A stretch of DNA of 64,000 nucleotides from Neorhizobium huautlense. Lineage in GTDB: Bacteria; Pseudomonadota; Alphaproteobacteria; Rhizobiales; Rhizobiaceae. The stretch is taken from assembly GCF_030811685.1 (NCBI RefSeq), contig NZ_JAUSRF010000022.1:28403-92402 (forward strand). The letters are read 5' to 3'. Both the position numbers and the translations under genes were made by a program. Shown piece after piece: positions 1-9,679 of the stretch (position 1 is its first letter; each line of letters begins with the position of its first letter). The notes below the pieces were generated by a model that had not been told where the DNA came from, made no database searches, and worked only from the letters and a program-made list of their open reading frames with translations.

Positions 1-767
1 GCAATGTCTTCGATGCCTGTCAGGACAAAGCAAACCTTCCACTCTCGAAAATGGTCGTGTTGGGTACGCTCGCCGGCATCTATATCGGCCTGGGTGGACT
101 TTTCGCAACGGTCGCTCTTGCAGGTGCCGAAGGAATTGCCTTCGGCGCGGGTCAGGTTCTAGCCGGCATGGTGTTCTCTCTCGGGCTTGCGCTTGTGCTG
201 ATTGCAGGTGCGGAACTGTTTACTGGCAATACGCTGATGTTGGGAGCGGTTGCCGCGAAGCGGATACCGCTGATGCGGGCAATCACCGCCCTTTCTGTCG
301 TTTATGTCGCAAACTTTGCAGGGGCGATCCTGCTTGCGGGCGTTGCGGCCGTGTCCGGATTTCACGAAGCGGGTGACGGCGCCGTCGGGCGCGCGGCCAT
401 GGATCTTGCCGAGACGAAGACGGCAAAGACTTTTGCGACGACCGTCGCAAGCGGCGTTCTTGCCAATCTGCTGGTTTGCCTGGCGGTATGGCTGGCTTAT
501 GCGGCGCAGAGCGTGGCCGGCAAGATCATCGGTCTCGTCCTGCCGGTCACGGCGTTCGTGGCGGCGGGGTTGGAGCATTCGATCGCCAACATGTACCTTC
601 TGTCCTATGCCTATCTGGCACAGGGACTGATCGACCAGGGCACCACTTTGCTGTCGCTTGGCGAAATCCTCGCCAATCTGCTGCCTGCAACAATCGGAAA
701 TATTCTAGGGGGGGCCTTTGTCGCTCTCGCTTATCACGCTGCCTACGGCAAGAGCGCCCCTGCCTGA
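1..767 (+). CDS. Formate/nitrite transporter family channel (5' end outside window)
   Basis: An inner-membrane channel of the FocA/NirC family, which moves small monovalent anions such as formate or nitrite. The frame is open from position 3 and reads ...LPLSKMVVLG, matching the conserved N-terminal stretch of this family. The true start is therefore upstream and the ATG at 51 is internal. The visible protein is very hydrophobic with about six membrane segments, and the second half carries family-like runs such as GLEHSIANMY and NLLPATIGNILGGA. The molybdopterin oxidoreductase gene begins 61 bp downstream with its own ribosome site. Pairing a formate channel with a formate-dehydrogenase-like enzyme suggests a joint role in formate handling, which is inference. 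Family assignment is firm; the substrate is not shown. Confidence 0.9.
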   Translation, partial: NVFDACQDKANLPLSKMVVLGTLAGIYIGLGGLFATVALAGAEGIAFGAGQVLAGMVFSLGLALVLIAGAELFTGNTLMLGAVAAKRIPLMRAITALSVVYVANFAGAILLAGVAAVSGFHEAGDGAVGRAAMDLAETKTAKTFATTVASGVLANLLVCLAVWLAYAAQSVAGKIIGLVLPVTAFVAAGLEHSIANMYLLSYAYLAQGLIDQGTTLLSLGEILANLLPATIGNILGGAFVALAYHAAYGKSAPA

Positions 768-828
768 GCCCATACGACAACGGCGCCTGCGCAGGCTGAT
801 ATTGAACTCAGATAAGAGGAGAAATTTC

Positions 829-3105
829 ATGGCGGATCATATCGCAAATCCGGAATCGGAAGGCCCTGCCGGTGGATGGGGTTCGCTGAAATCGATCGCG
901 CGCATCTACGGCGATACATGGCCGACGCCTGCGACAATCGAAGCGCTGGCCCAGCAAAACAAGCCAAAAGGCTTCATGTGTGTTTCCTGCGCCTGGCCGA
1001 AACCCGTCAATTATCATCCTTTCGAATTCTGCGAGAACGGCGCAAAGGCAACGATGTGGGATCTTACCAAAGCGCGCTGTACGCCGGATTTCTGGGATGG
1101 ACACACGGTGTCCGAACTGCGGGCCTGGAAAGACCACGATCTGGAAATGACCGGCCGGCTGACGCACCCGCTCTATTATGATGCGGGGACGGACCGTTAT
1201 GTCGAGGTAACCTGGGAGGAGGCTTTTACCAAGATCGGAGCAACGCTGAAGCAACTGCATCCCGATTCCGCGGTCTTCTATTCCTCCGGACATGCTGGGC
1301 TGGAAGCAGCCTATCTCTACGCACTGCTCGCACGGCAATATGGGACAAACAATCTGCCGCAAAGCTCGAACATGTGTCACGAAACGACCTCCGTGGGCTT
1401 GAACAAGGTCATTGGCTCGCCGGTTGGCACGGTGGTTTGGGAGGATTTGGAGAAAGCGGACGCCTTCTTTTTCTTTGGTCAGAACCCGGGCTCCAACAGC
1501 CCGCGTTTTCTGCACCCTTTGCAGGATGCGAAGAAACGCGGCGCGAAAATCGTCACGTTCAATCCCGTGATCGAGCAGGGGCTGGTTTCGTTCGTCAACC
1601 CGCAAAACCCCTTCGACATGCTGACCGGCAACGAAACGGCGATTTCCGACCATTATTTGCAGGTCAAGGCAGGTGGCGATATCGCCGCAATTCTCGGTCT
1701 CTGCAAGACCGTGATCGAAGCGGACGACGAAGCGGTGGCGTCGGGCACAAGCCGTGTCATCGATGTCGAATTCATCGACACCCATACGACAGGCTTTTCG
1801 AGTTTCATCGATTGCGTCCGTCAAAGCACTTGGCATGATATCGAGCGTGAAAGCGGGCTAACCGAAACAGCGATCCGTGATGCGGCGGACGTCTATATTC
1901 GTGCCGAACGCGTGATCGGGGTCTACGGCATGGGCCTGACACAACATGCCCAGGGCGCGCTCAACGTCGCCATGCTGGTCAACCTCCTCCTCCTACGCGG
2001 GAATATCGGTCGTGAAGGCGCCGGCTGCTGTCCGGTGCGCGGTCATTCGAACGTTCAGGGCCAAAGGACGGTCGGCGTTGCCGAAAAGACCGAATTGATC
2101 CCGATGGAAAAACTTAAAGAACTCTTCGATTTCAATCCGCCGACAGAAGACGGCCTGACCATCGTGGATGCCGTCAAGGGAATGATCGCCGGAGACATTA
2201 AGGCGACGATCTGTCTTGGCGGAAATCTTCTGCGCGCGGTCCCTGAACAGGGCGAGATGGAAACCGGTTGGGCAAGCCAGGAACTGACTGTGATGGTCTC
2301 CACCAAACTCAACCGCAGCCATCTTTTCCCAGGCAGGCACGCCTATATCCTGCCTTGCCTGTCACGGCTCGAAATCGATGAGCAGGCAACGGGTCCGCAA
2401 GCGGTGACGACCGAGGACAGTTTCTCGCATATCTCCGGATCGCTCGGAAAACGCTCTCCGGCTTCGAAACATCTAAAGAGCGAACTGGCGATTGTTGCCG
2501 GCATTGCCAAGGCGACACTTGCTGACCAGCCAAGTCTACGCTGGGATGAATGGACGGGCGATTATGGTCTCGTCCGCGACCTGATCGAAGCGACCTATCC
2601 CGAAGATTTCAGAGACTACAATCGCCGCATGTTTGAGCCCGGCGGCTTTTATCGTGGCAACGATGCCCACGAACGGGTGTGGAACACCGATGAAGGCAAA
2701 GCAGTGTTCACGACGCCGGACCGGATGAACGCGCTGTCCTTCGAGGATGCGGAAGGACGTTTCAGGCTGGTGACGATGCGTTCCAACGACCAGTTCAACA
2801 CGACGATCTACGGCTATTCAGACCGTTTCCGTGGCATTGAAGGCACCAGAGACGTGGTGCTGATGTGCGAGGCAGATATCGTAGCCGCAGGTCTCTCCGA
2901 GGGTCAAACAGTGAATCTTGTCAGCGATTTCGGTGACAACAAACGTCGTGAACTACCCGGTCTCAAAGTCGTCGCCCACAACCTGCCACGCGGGACGATC
3001 GGCGCGTATTATCCAGAAAGCAACGTACTGAACGCAATCGATCATCACGATGAGCTCTCGAAGACACCCGCTTCGAAAGCTATCCCAGTGCGCATCGAAG
3101 CCTAA
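829..3105 (+). CDS. YdeP/FdhF-type molybdopterin oxidoreductase
   Basis: A 758-residue cytoplasmic oxidoreductase of the FdhF/YdeP branch of the molybdopterin (MopB) superfamily. Start chosen at 829, because AAGAGGAG lies a few bases upstream and the longer open frame runs back into the channel gene. The N-terminal FMCVSCAWPKP motif, FFFFGQNPGSNSPRF, and the C-terminal molydopterin-dinucleotide-binding region (FRLVTMRSNDQFNTTIYGY) are typical of YdeP-like proteins. No exported signal is seen. It follows a formate/nitrite channel, so a formate-dehydrogenase-like reaction is plausible. Members of this branch, including E. coli YdeP, are linked to acid resistance and their substrates are poorly defined. 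Confidence 0.9.
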   Translation: MADHIANPESEGPAGGWGSLKSIARIYGDTWPTPATIEALAQQNKPKGFMCVSCAWPKPVNYHPFEFCENGAKATMWDLTKARCTPDFWDGHTVSELRAWKDHDLEMTGRLTHPLYYDAGTDRYVEVTWEEAFTKIGATLKQLHPDSAVFYSSGHAGLEAAYLYALLARQYGTNNLPQSSNMCHETTSVGLNKVIGSPVGTVVWEDLEKADAFFFFGQNPGSNSPRFLHPLQDAKKRGAKIVTFNPVIEQGLVSFVNPQNPFDMLTGNETAISDHYLQVKAGGDIAAILGLCKTVIEADDEAVASGTSRVIDVEFIDTHTTGFSSFIDCVRQSTWHDIERESGLTETAIRDAADVYIRAERVIGVYGMGLTQHAQGALNVAMLVNLLLLRGNIGREGAGCCPVRGHSNVQGQRTVGVAEKTELIPMEKLKELFDFNPPTEDGLTIVDAVKGMIAGDIKATICLGGNLLRAVPEQGEMETGWASQELTVMVSTKLNRSHLFPGRHAYILPCLSRLEIDEQATGPQAVTTEDSFSHISGSLGKRSPASKHLKSELAIVAGIAKATLADQPSLRWDEWTGDYGLVRDLIEATYPEDFRDYNRRMFEPGGFYRGNDAHERVWNTDEGKAVFTTPDRMNALSFEDAEGRFRLVTMRSNDQFNTTIYGYSDRFRGIEGTRDVVLMCEADIVAAGLSEGQTVNLVSDFGDNKRRELPGLKVVAHNLPRGTIGAYYPESNVLNAIDHHDELSKTPASKAIPVRIEA

Positions 3106-3520
3106 GGGCTAGAACGCAGCTGAAGCGATATCGAGCTATTCTGAGCGAGCCCGCTCCGTCGTGATGGGTGTGGCTCATGGTGGTCTTAATTCGGAAGTTT
3201 TAAACGCAGTGAGGTCAATGTTTTCAATGAGCACCGAAAAGAATGTCGTTTATGGGCTGACAAAGGTCTTCGTGGCTCTTCTCATAGTCGTATTTGTGGG
3301 GGTGTGCATATACCTAATAACGTGACCTCCGTCTTGATGGGATTGGAACCACTGACCCATGAATTCGATGGGCATTGAAGACACCCTGGTGAGCGGAACG
3401 CGTGATGTCTCCAAGATGAAAGCTTCCCTCTCCTTAGATCAAGATTGTGCCCTCCATGCATGAGCAACGGGACCGGAGTTAAATATTGATTTCAATACTC
3501 ATATTTTATAATGTCATGAA
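3106..3520. other. Intergenic stretch with a tRNA T-arm-like relic and an AT-rich dyad
   Basis: No gene is seen. A minus-strand tRNA 3'-half-like relic lies near 3336-3360 (GGGATTGGAACCACTGACCC on the plus strand). Just before the AraC gene an AT-rich dyad TATTGA-TT-TCAATA occupies 3484-3497, a possible operator or promoter element for the AraC gene. Confidence 0.4.
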
Positions 3521-4417
3521 ATGAGTATCTCGACGTCTCCTTCCCAAACGGTCACTACGCACCTTCAAGGCCATTTGCTCGTGGAGACGAGTACGAAGAT
3601 TTTTTCCGAACCGCTTCACGTCTCGTCACCCATTCATGACGGGCTCCGGATCATCGTCGTCCTGCAAGGCAGGATGCAGCTCGAGGCCGGTGACGCGCCG
3701 CTTTTGGACATTCGCACCCCAACGACATTTGCCGTTCTGAGCGAAGGGGAAAACAGGCGACAGCAGGTTTTTTCGCGAGACACACCTTTCAGCGTCGTTC
3801 TCCTGCAGATCGACCGTGCGCTTATCGAGACCGAATATCAGCGCGATCCGGCATCTCTATTATGTGGCACGCAGGGTCGATCACACGGCAGCCTCGTTCT
3901 GAGATCAAGACAGGCGGACACTACTATCCGTGCTCTCGGTGCTCAGTTGCTGGGTGACAATGACCAAAAACATGGCTTCTATCGGTGTGCGAAGGCACTG
4001 GAACTCGCTTCCCTGGTCTTCGATGGCTTTTCTCCTGCGTCCGACCGGATTGCTGCGAGCCTTCTGACCCCATCGGATCAGGAGCGGGTGCGCGCCGCCC
4101 GCGACCTGCTCGTTGCACACGCCATCGATCCACCTGACCTTACGGATGTCGCGCGACAGTGCGGCATCAATCTATCCAAGCTGCACCGTGGCTTTCGCGC
4201 GATCTACGGCATGGCCCCCTATCGCTATGTTCAGGAATATCGCCTCAACCGTGCTTACAAAATGCTGGCCAGCGGACATTTCGCGGTAAGCCAGGTCGCC
4301 TCGGAGGCAGGTTATACGGCAGCGCATTTTTCCACCCTATTCCGACGCCGCTTCGGCTACGCACCGAGCACCCTCATACCCCACGCTACCTCCAGTGAGG
4401 ACTGTGACCTTTCGTGA
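3521..4417 (+). CDS. AraC-family regulator of the siderophore uptake locus
   Basis: A 298-residue transcription factor. The C-terminal ~100 residues hold the double helix-turn-helix of the AraC/XylS family (DLTDVARQCGINLSKLHRGFRAIYG followed by SQVASEAGYTAAHFSTLFRRRFGYAP, described here in two parts). The N-terminal ~170 residues are a sensing domain of the type found in PchR-like siderophore regulators. It lies directly upstream of, and in the same direction as, the TonB receptor and ABC transporter genes. Two 14-bp direct repeats 21 bp apart begin right after its stop codon, a spacing suited to an AraC-type activator. I infer that it activates the receptor operon when the ferric siderophore is present. 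Confidence 0.88.
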   Translation: MSISTSPSQTVTTHLQGHLLVETSTKIFSEPLHVSSPIHDGLRIIVVLQGRMQLEAGDAPLLDIRTPTTFAVLSEGENRRQQVFSRDTPFSVVLLQIDRALIETEYQRDPASLLCGTQGRSHGSLVLRSRQADTTIRALGAQLLGDNDQKHGFYRCAKALELASLVFDGFSPASDRIAASLLTPSDQERVRAARDLLVAHAIDPPDLTDVARQCGINLSKLHRGFRAIYGMAPYRYVQEYRLNRAYKMLASGHFAVSQVASEAGYTAAHFSTLFRRRFGYAPSTLIPHATSSEDCDLS

Positions 4418-4452
4418 CAGGATCGCAAAAGCATTTCTCAGGATCACGAAAG
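4418..4452 (+). promoter_or_regulatory. Tandem AraC-type operator candidate
   Basis: Direct repeats CAGGATCGCAAAAG (4418-4431) and CAGGATCACGAAAG (4439-4452) match at 12 of 14 positions and start 21 bp apart, two helical turns. They lie between the AraC gene and the TonB receptor gene. AraC-family activators typically bind such same-face repeats upstream of the promoter they control. The assignment to the neighbouring regulator is inference. Confidence 0.55.
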
Positions 4453-4519
4453 TGGAGCTCATTGCTCACCATTCCATGACAAAGCTAAAACGCCACCACC
4501 AAATTCGTGGGGGCTAACG

Positions 4520-6652
4520 ATGACATTTTCTGCAAATTCCGAACGGATTAGACGCTTGGGTCTGGCATTGCTCGGCAGTTCCGCAATGCTTCCGCCGATG
4601 CTCAACCTTGCTTACGCGCAGGAAGGCGGCACCCAACTTGCACCGATCGTTGTCCAGGCAGACGGCGAGAATGCCAAGGGACCGGTTCGGGGCATCGTTG
4701 CGAAACAGAGTGCAACCGCCACCAAATCTAGCCGCGCCGTGGTGGAGACACCGCAATCGATCTCCATCGCCACAGCTGACCAGATCCGCCAGCAACAGGT
4801 CACGACGACCAGCGAGGCCATGCGTTACACGCCCTCCACAAATGCCGAGATTTTTGGTGCCGATCCGCGCGCCGACTGGATCCGCATGCGCGGTTTCATC
4901 GTTCCGGAGCTGTTGGACGGTACGCGCATGCCCCGCGCCACCTATGCCTGGCCGCGCATCGACCCCTACATGGTCGAGCGTATCGAGGCCTTGCGTGGGC
5001 CGGCTGCAGCCCTTTACGGCCAGACTCCCCCCGGCGGCCTCATCAATTTCGTCAGCAAGAAGCCGACTGACGAACCGCTGCGCGAGGTGCAGTTCACGCT
5101 CGGCGAGCCATGGCGCAAGCAGGCGGCATTTGATTTCAGCGGGCCGATCGACGACGAAGGACAGTTCCTCTATCGCCTGACCGGCATGGTGCGTGACGCG
5201 GAAACGCAGGTGGATCATGTCGACGACAACCGCATGTTCATCGCGCCATCTCTGACCTGGAAGCCGGAAGAAGGCACCGAACTGACCATTTCGGGGCATC
5301 ACATCCGTGATGATGGCGGCTCGCTGCAGTTCCTGCCCGCCCCCGGCATGCTCTATCCCAGCGCCTACGGTTATTACGGCCGCGATACCTATATCGGCGA
5401 GCCGGGTTATGATGATTTCCAACGCCGCCAGTCGGCAATCGGTTATCAGTTCGCACACACATTCGATAACGGCATCACGTTCAATTCGTCAGCGCGGCTG
5501 ATGGAAGTCGATTATGACCTGAACGTCGTGCGCGGCCATCCCGCAGCCGCCGCAGTTCCACCGATGGTCAATCGTCTCGCGGCCGCAATTCATGACGTCG
5601 CCCGTACTTTCACCATGGACAACAACGTTTCCGGCACTGTCGAGACAGGACCGGTAACGCATAATCTGCTCGCCGGTGTCGACCTTCTCGTCCAGAATTA
5701 CGACTATCAGTTCGGTACCGGCACGGCGTCGCCGCTCAACATCTACAATCCCGTTTATGGTCAAGCGACGATCGGCACGATCACCAACACGGCGAATGCA
5801 AAGCAGAACATAAATCAGGTTGGCTTCTACCTTCAGGACGAGATGTCACTCGACAACTGGCGCCTGACGCTGACGGGCCGCTATGACGCAGCTGAAATGG
5901 ATACCTACAACAGGCTGAATTCGACGCGAACCGTCAACGACGACGGCGCCTTCACCGGTCGCGCCGGCCTGCTTTACGCGTTCGACAATGGCATTGCCCC
6001 CTATGTCAGCTACGGCACCTCGTTCGAGCCGACGCAGGGCCTCAGCACCACCGGCCAGCCTTGGGACCCGAATGAAGGCAAGCAGTGGGAAGCGGGCGTA
6101 AAATACCAGCCGCTTGGGACCGACCACCTGTTCACATTGGCGGCTTTTGATCTCGAGCAGAGTAATCTCGTCGTCACCAGCGGTGGTGTTTCCCAACAGA
6201 TCGGTCGCGTCGAGATGCGCGGCATCGAGGCCGAAGCGAAGATCAACATGTGGGAAGGCTGGGATGTGATCGCCTCTTATGCCTATCTGGACTCGAACGT
6301 CACGGCTACGGGCAAACGCGTCATCTACGTGCCGAACCATCAGGCCGCCCTGTGGGTGAACCATACGTTTTCCGGAAACCTCGAAGGTTTTAGCGCCGGC
6401 GCCGGCGTGCGCTATACCGGTGCGAGCTTCGGTGATACCGCCAATGCCCTCGAGGCACCGGCCTACACCCTGTTCGACGTAGCCGCACGCCTCGATCTCA
6501 GCGCCATCAACGACAGCCTGAAGGGTTCGGAAATTGCCGTCAATGTCGCCAACCTGTTCGACGAGGAGTATGTCGCGTCGTGCAACACGGTCACCCAATG
6601 CTACTGGGGAACGGGCCGCACGATCCGCGCGACGCTGACGCATCGCTGGTAA
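4520..6652 (+). CDS. TonB-dependent ferric-siderophore receptor
   Basis: A 710-residue outer-membrane receptor of the FhuA-like siderophore class. An N-terminal signal peptide appears to end at AYAQ near residue 34. A TonB-box-like LAPIVVQAD follows, then a plug domain (about residues 60-170, with VETPQSISI, IRMRGF and EALRGPAAALYGQTPPGG) and a 22-strand-type barrel ending in an aromatic residue (THRW). A GGGGG ribosome site sits ahead of the ATG. It is the first gene of an apparent operon with the binding protein, permease, ATPase and reductase that follow. Hydroxamate siderophores are common ligands of this class, but the ligand cannot be read from sequence. Confidence 0.93.
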   Translation: MTFSANSERIRRLGLALLGSSAMLPPMLNLAYAQEGGTQLAPIVVQADGENAKGPVRGIVAKQSATATKSSRAVVETPQSISIATADQIRQQQVTTTSEAMRYTPSTNAEIFGADPRADWIRMRGFIVPELLDGTRMPRATYAWPRIDPYMVERIEALRGPAAALYGQTPPGGLINFVSKKPTDEPLREVQFTLGEPWRKQAAFDFSGPIDDEGQFLYRLTGMVRDAETQVDHVDDNRMFIAPSLTWKPEEGTELTISGHHIRDDGGSLQFLPAPGMLYPSAYGYYGRDTYIGEPGYDDFQRRQSAIGYQFAHTFDNGITFNSSARLMEVDYDLNVVRGHPAAAAVPPMVNRLAAAIHDVARTFTMDNNVSGTVETGPVTHNLLAGVDLLVQNYDYQFGTGTASPLNIYNPVYGQATIGTITNTANAKQNINQVGFYLQDEMSLDNWRLTLTGRYDAAEMDTYNRLNSTRTVNDDGAFTGRAGLLYAFDNGIAPYVSYGTSFEPTQGLSTTGQPWDPNEGKQWEAGVKYQPLGTDHLFTLAAFDLEQSNLVVTSGGVSQQIGRVEMRGIEAEAKINMWEGWDVIASYAYLDSNVTATGKRVIYVPNHQAALWVNHTFSGNLEGFSAGAGVRYTGASFGDTANALEAPAYTLFDVAARLDLSAINDSLKGSEIAVNVANLFDEEYVASCNTVTQCYWGTGRTIRATLTHRW

Positions 6653-6675
6653 GGAAAGGTATTGGTGGCAGGGCA

Positions 6676-7797
6676 ATGATGTTGCGAAGACGGGACATAT
6701 TGGGTTTGACGGCTGGCGCAATGGCGTTGGCCGCCAGTCCGGCGCGCGCGCAAAAGGCGGCGCTCGTTTCGTCGTCCCTGCCAGACCTGCCTTCACCACC
6801 CAAGCGGATCCTGCTGGGGGACGGGCACTTGCTGCTTGCCCTTTCGCTGGTTCATGACGCGCCCGGTGATCTCGTCTGCGCCTGGCAGGGCGATCTGGTC
6901 CGTCACAGCAAGGAAATCTTTGCCACTTACCAAGCGGCCTACCCTCACCTGTCGACAGTTCCGCTCGTAGGACAGGCCAGCCCGCAGACTTTTTCAGTCG
7001 AAGCCGCTCTTTCCAGCCGCCCCGACGTTGTTCTCCTCGGCGGCTGTTATGGACCGGGACCGGAAGACGAAACCGTGGTCAAGCGGCTGGAAGCCGCCGG
7101 GATCCCGGTCCTGTTCGTCGACTTTTATGAAGACCCGATTGGCAATACTGCGCCAAGCATGCGGCTGATCGGCAAGCTGCTCGGTGGAGCGGCCGAAGAA
7201 AAGGCCGAACGTTTTGCCAGCTGGCACGAAACGTCGGTTGCGGCTATCCGCACCCGCCTCGCCGAAACAGCGCCAAATCGTCCAACCGTCATGCTGCAGG
7301 CCAATGCCGGCGCGCCCGGATGGGACTGTTGCTGGATGCCCGGCACCGGTGGCCTCGGCGCCTTCATCGAGCTTGCGGGCGGCGACAATATCGGCGCACG
7401 GCTCGGTTCCCTTCCCTGGGTGCAGGCACGGCGAGAATTTGTCCTGACAATGGACCCGCAGTTTGTTTTCGTCACCGGTGGCGGTTATCTTGCCGGTCGC
7501 GGCGGGCTTGTCATCGGTCCGGGCGTTAGCTCCGACGCGGCAACGGCCAGTCTTGAGGCGGTCGCAAGATCAGCGGACACAGCACCTTTGACGGCATTCC
7601 AGCAGCAGCGCCTCAGCGGCATCTGGCATCTGCTGCATGCCACGCCGTTCAATATCGTCGCAGCACAGGCGATTGCCCGCAGGCTTCATCCGGAACTCTT
7701 TGGCGATATGGATCCGGCGGCGACCATGGCAGGCATCAACCGCGATTTTCTGGCCGTGCCGCTCGAGGGAACCTACACCGTGGACCTTTCCGCATGA
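6676..7797 (+). CDS. Tat-exported ABC siderophore-binding protein
   Basis: A 373-residue periplasmic solute-binding protein for iron complexes (FhuD/BtuF fold). The start at 6676 gives a twin-arginine signal MMLRRRDILGLTAGAMALAAS with an ARAQ cleavage site; the longer open frame overlaps the receptor gene. It starts 23 bp after the receptor stop, and its own stop overlaps the permease start by four bases. It would hand the ferric siderophore from the periplasm to the permease. Confidence 0.9.
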   Translation: MMLRRRDILGLTAGAMALAASPARAQKAALVSSSLPDLPSPPKRILLGDGHLLLALSLVHDAPGDLVCAWQGDLVRHSKEIFATYQAAYPHLSTVPLVGQASPQTFSVEAALSSRPDVVLLGGCYGPGPEDETVVKRLEAAGIPVLFVDFYEDPIGNTAPSMRLIGKLLGGAAEEKAERFASWHETSVAAIRTRLAETAPNRPTVMLQANAGAPGWDCCWMPGTGGLGAFIELAGGDNIGARLGSLPWVQARREFVLTMDPQFVFVTGGGYLAGRGGLVIGPGVSSDAATASLEAVARSADTAPLTAFQQQRLSGIWHLLHATPFNIVAAQAIARRLHPELFGDMDPAATMAGINRDFLAVPLEGTYTVDLSA

Positions 7798-8876
7798 CCG
7801 TCCATCAGAGCCAATCTGCGGTGATGCTTGGTGAGAATGGCGAGCGCATCATCGCGCGCCATCACCGGCTATCCATCAAGCGCGGGATCATGTTGCTCTG
7901 TCTTCTGACGGTCGCCCTGCTGTTGCTTTTCACCGACATCGTCACCGGACCATCCGGGTTGACCGCCCACGCCGTCCTTGGCGGTCTCATGGATCCCACG
8001 TCGCTCGATCGCATCGACGCTGTCATTCTCTATGACGTGCGACTGCCGGCTGCCCTGATGGCACTTTTGGTGGGAGCGGCGCTCGCGACCGCCGGGGTCG
8101 AGATGCAGACAGTGCTCGACAATCCGCTTGCCTCCCCCTTCACGCTGGGCGTCTCATCAGCCGCAGCCCTTGGTGCGGCCGTTGCCATTGTCACCGGCGC
8201 CAGCATTCCGTTTCTTGGAGCCAACTGGCTCGTGTCCGCGAACGCCTTCGTGTTTGCGATCGGCTCCGTCGCCCTGCTGCAACTGCTGACAAGTCTCAGA
8301 GGTGGCGGCAGCGAGCACCTCGTTCTGTTCGGCATCGCTTTGGTATTCTCCTTCAACGCCGCGATCTCGCTCCTGCAATTTTACGCCTCTGCCCAATCCG
8401 TGCAGCAGGTGGTCTTCTGGATGATGGGTAATCTGCAACGGGCCGACTGGACGAATGTCTCCGTCCTGGCGCTGGTTACCGTGGTCGTGTTGCCGCTGTC
8501 ATGGCTGGCATCACCACAGTTGACGGCACTGCATCTCGGCGAGGAACGCGCCATGTCCTTCGGCGTCGATGTCAGGCGCCTGAGACTGTTTTCGCTGATC
8601 CGGGTCAGCCTTCTGACGGCGACGGCCGTCGCCTTCGTCGGCACGATCGGCTTCATCGGCCTCGTCGGTCCGCATATCGCCCGCATGATCATCGGCGAGG
8701 ACCACCGTTTCCTCATACCCGCGAGCGCGCTCTCCGGCGGCGTCCTGCTGCTTGGCGCATCGATCGCCGCAAAGCTTCTGGTCCCGGACGCCAATCTGCC
8801 CGTCGGCATCGTTGCTGCCCTTGTCGGCGTGCCTGTCTTTGTGGCGCTGATCCTCCGGCAGGGAAGACGCCGATGA
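7794..8876 (+). CDS. FecCD-type iron-siderophore ABC permease
   Basis: A 360-residue inner-membrane permease of the FecCD/BtuC family with about nine to ten membrane segments. Recognisable family runs are VRLPAALMALLVGAALATAG near residue 83 and GFIGLVGPHIARMI near residue 287. It overlaps the binding-protein gene (ATGA) and the ATPase gene (ATGA), showing translational coupling. Only one permease gene is present, so a homodimer is likely. Confidence 0.93.
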   Translation: MTVHQSQSAVMLGENGERIIARHHRLSIKRGIMLLCLLTVALLLLFTDIVTGPSGLTAHAVLGGLMDPTSLDRIDAVILYDVRLPAALMALLVGAALATAGVEMQTVLDNPLASPFTLGVSSAAALGAAVAIVTGASIPFLGANWLVSANAFVFAIGSVALLQLLTSLRGGGSEHLVLFGIALVFSFNAAISLLQFYASAQSVQQVVFWMMGNLQRADWTNVSVLALVTVVVLPLSWLASPQLTALHLGEERAMSFGVDVRRLRLFSLIRVSLLTATAVAFVGTIGFIGLVGPHIARMIIGEDHRFLIPASALSGGVLLLGASIAAKLLVPDANLPVGIVAALVGVPVFVALILRQGRRR

Positions 8877-9679
8877 CCGCGCTCTCGCTTCGGGACGTTC
8901 ATGCGGGCTATGCCGGTAAACCTGTTCTGCATGGCGTCAGCCTGCCGGACGTCACTCCCGGACAAATCCTGGCGCTGACGGGCCCCAATGCCGCCGGCAA
9001 GTCCACCGTGTTGAAAGCGATAGGAGGTTTCCTTCCGGTCAGGGGCACGATCATGCTCGGACCAGACGACATAACCCGGCTCAAACCCTTCCAGCGCGCC
9101 GGCAAGATTTCCTACATGCCGCAGGCACTGCCTCGAGGCGTTGGTCTCAACGTGTTCGAGAGCGTTTTGGCGGCGCTTCGCATTGCCGGCAAGCACGGGG
9201 CGACAATCTCAGGACTATCTTTGGAACGTCAGGCGGCCGCGCTGATCGAGAATCTCGACCTTGGTGATATTGCCCTCTCGAACATCGACACCCTTTCGGG
9301 CGGCCAGAAGCAGATGGCTGCCCTGGCGCAAGCTCTTGTCGGCAATCCATCGGTGCTGCTGCTCGACGAACCGACCAGTGCGCTCGATCTGCGCCATCAG
9401 GACGAATTCATGCGCGTAATCCGCAGCGTGGCAGCATCCGGGACGATCGTCGTCGTCGTTTTGCACGAGCTTGCTCTGGCAGCGCGGATGTCCGACCGCA
9501 TCGCGGTTCTTTCGAAAGGCCGTATTGTCGCCGAGGGATTGCCGGTGGAGGTTTTGAGCCGCGATATCCTGGCCGACGTCTGGGGGATCGATGCTGAAGT
9601 GACGGTCAATGCGCGGGGATCGCTGCTGATCGATGTGCTCGGTCCTTCACGGAACGTCATCAAGAAGGAAATAGAATGA
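8873..9679 (+). CDS. Iron-siderophore ABC transporter ATPase
   Basis: A 268-residue FepC/FhuC-type ATP-binding subunit. The Walker A motif is GPNAAGKST near residue 37, the signature is LSGGQ near residue 143, Walker B is VLLLDEPTSALDL near residue 160, and the switch histidine lies in VVLHEL. The start at 8873 overlaps the permease stop; longer starts in this frame lie inside the permease gene. Its own stop overlaps the next start. It energises import by the adjacent permease. Confidence 0.94.
   Translation: MTALSLRDVHAGYAGKPVLHGVSLPDVTPGQILALTGPNAAGKSTVLKAIGGFLPVRGTIMLGPDDITRLKPFQRAGKISYMPQALPRGVGLNVFESVLAALRIAGKHGATISGLSLERQAAALIENLDLGDIALSNIDTLSGGQKQMAALAQALVGNPSVLLLDEPTSALDLRHQDEFMRVIRSVAASGTIVVVVLHELALAARMSDRIAVLSKGRIVAEGLPVEVLSRDILADVWGIDAEVTVNARGSLLIDVLGPSRNVIKKEIE

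Noticed and set aside
18..780. Long opposite-strand and shifted frames over the formate/nitrite channel and similar ones over most genes
   Set aside because: They mirror real genes in high-GC DNA, lack ribosome sites and show no family features.
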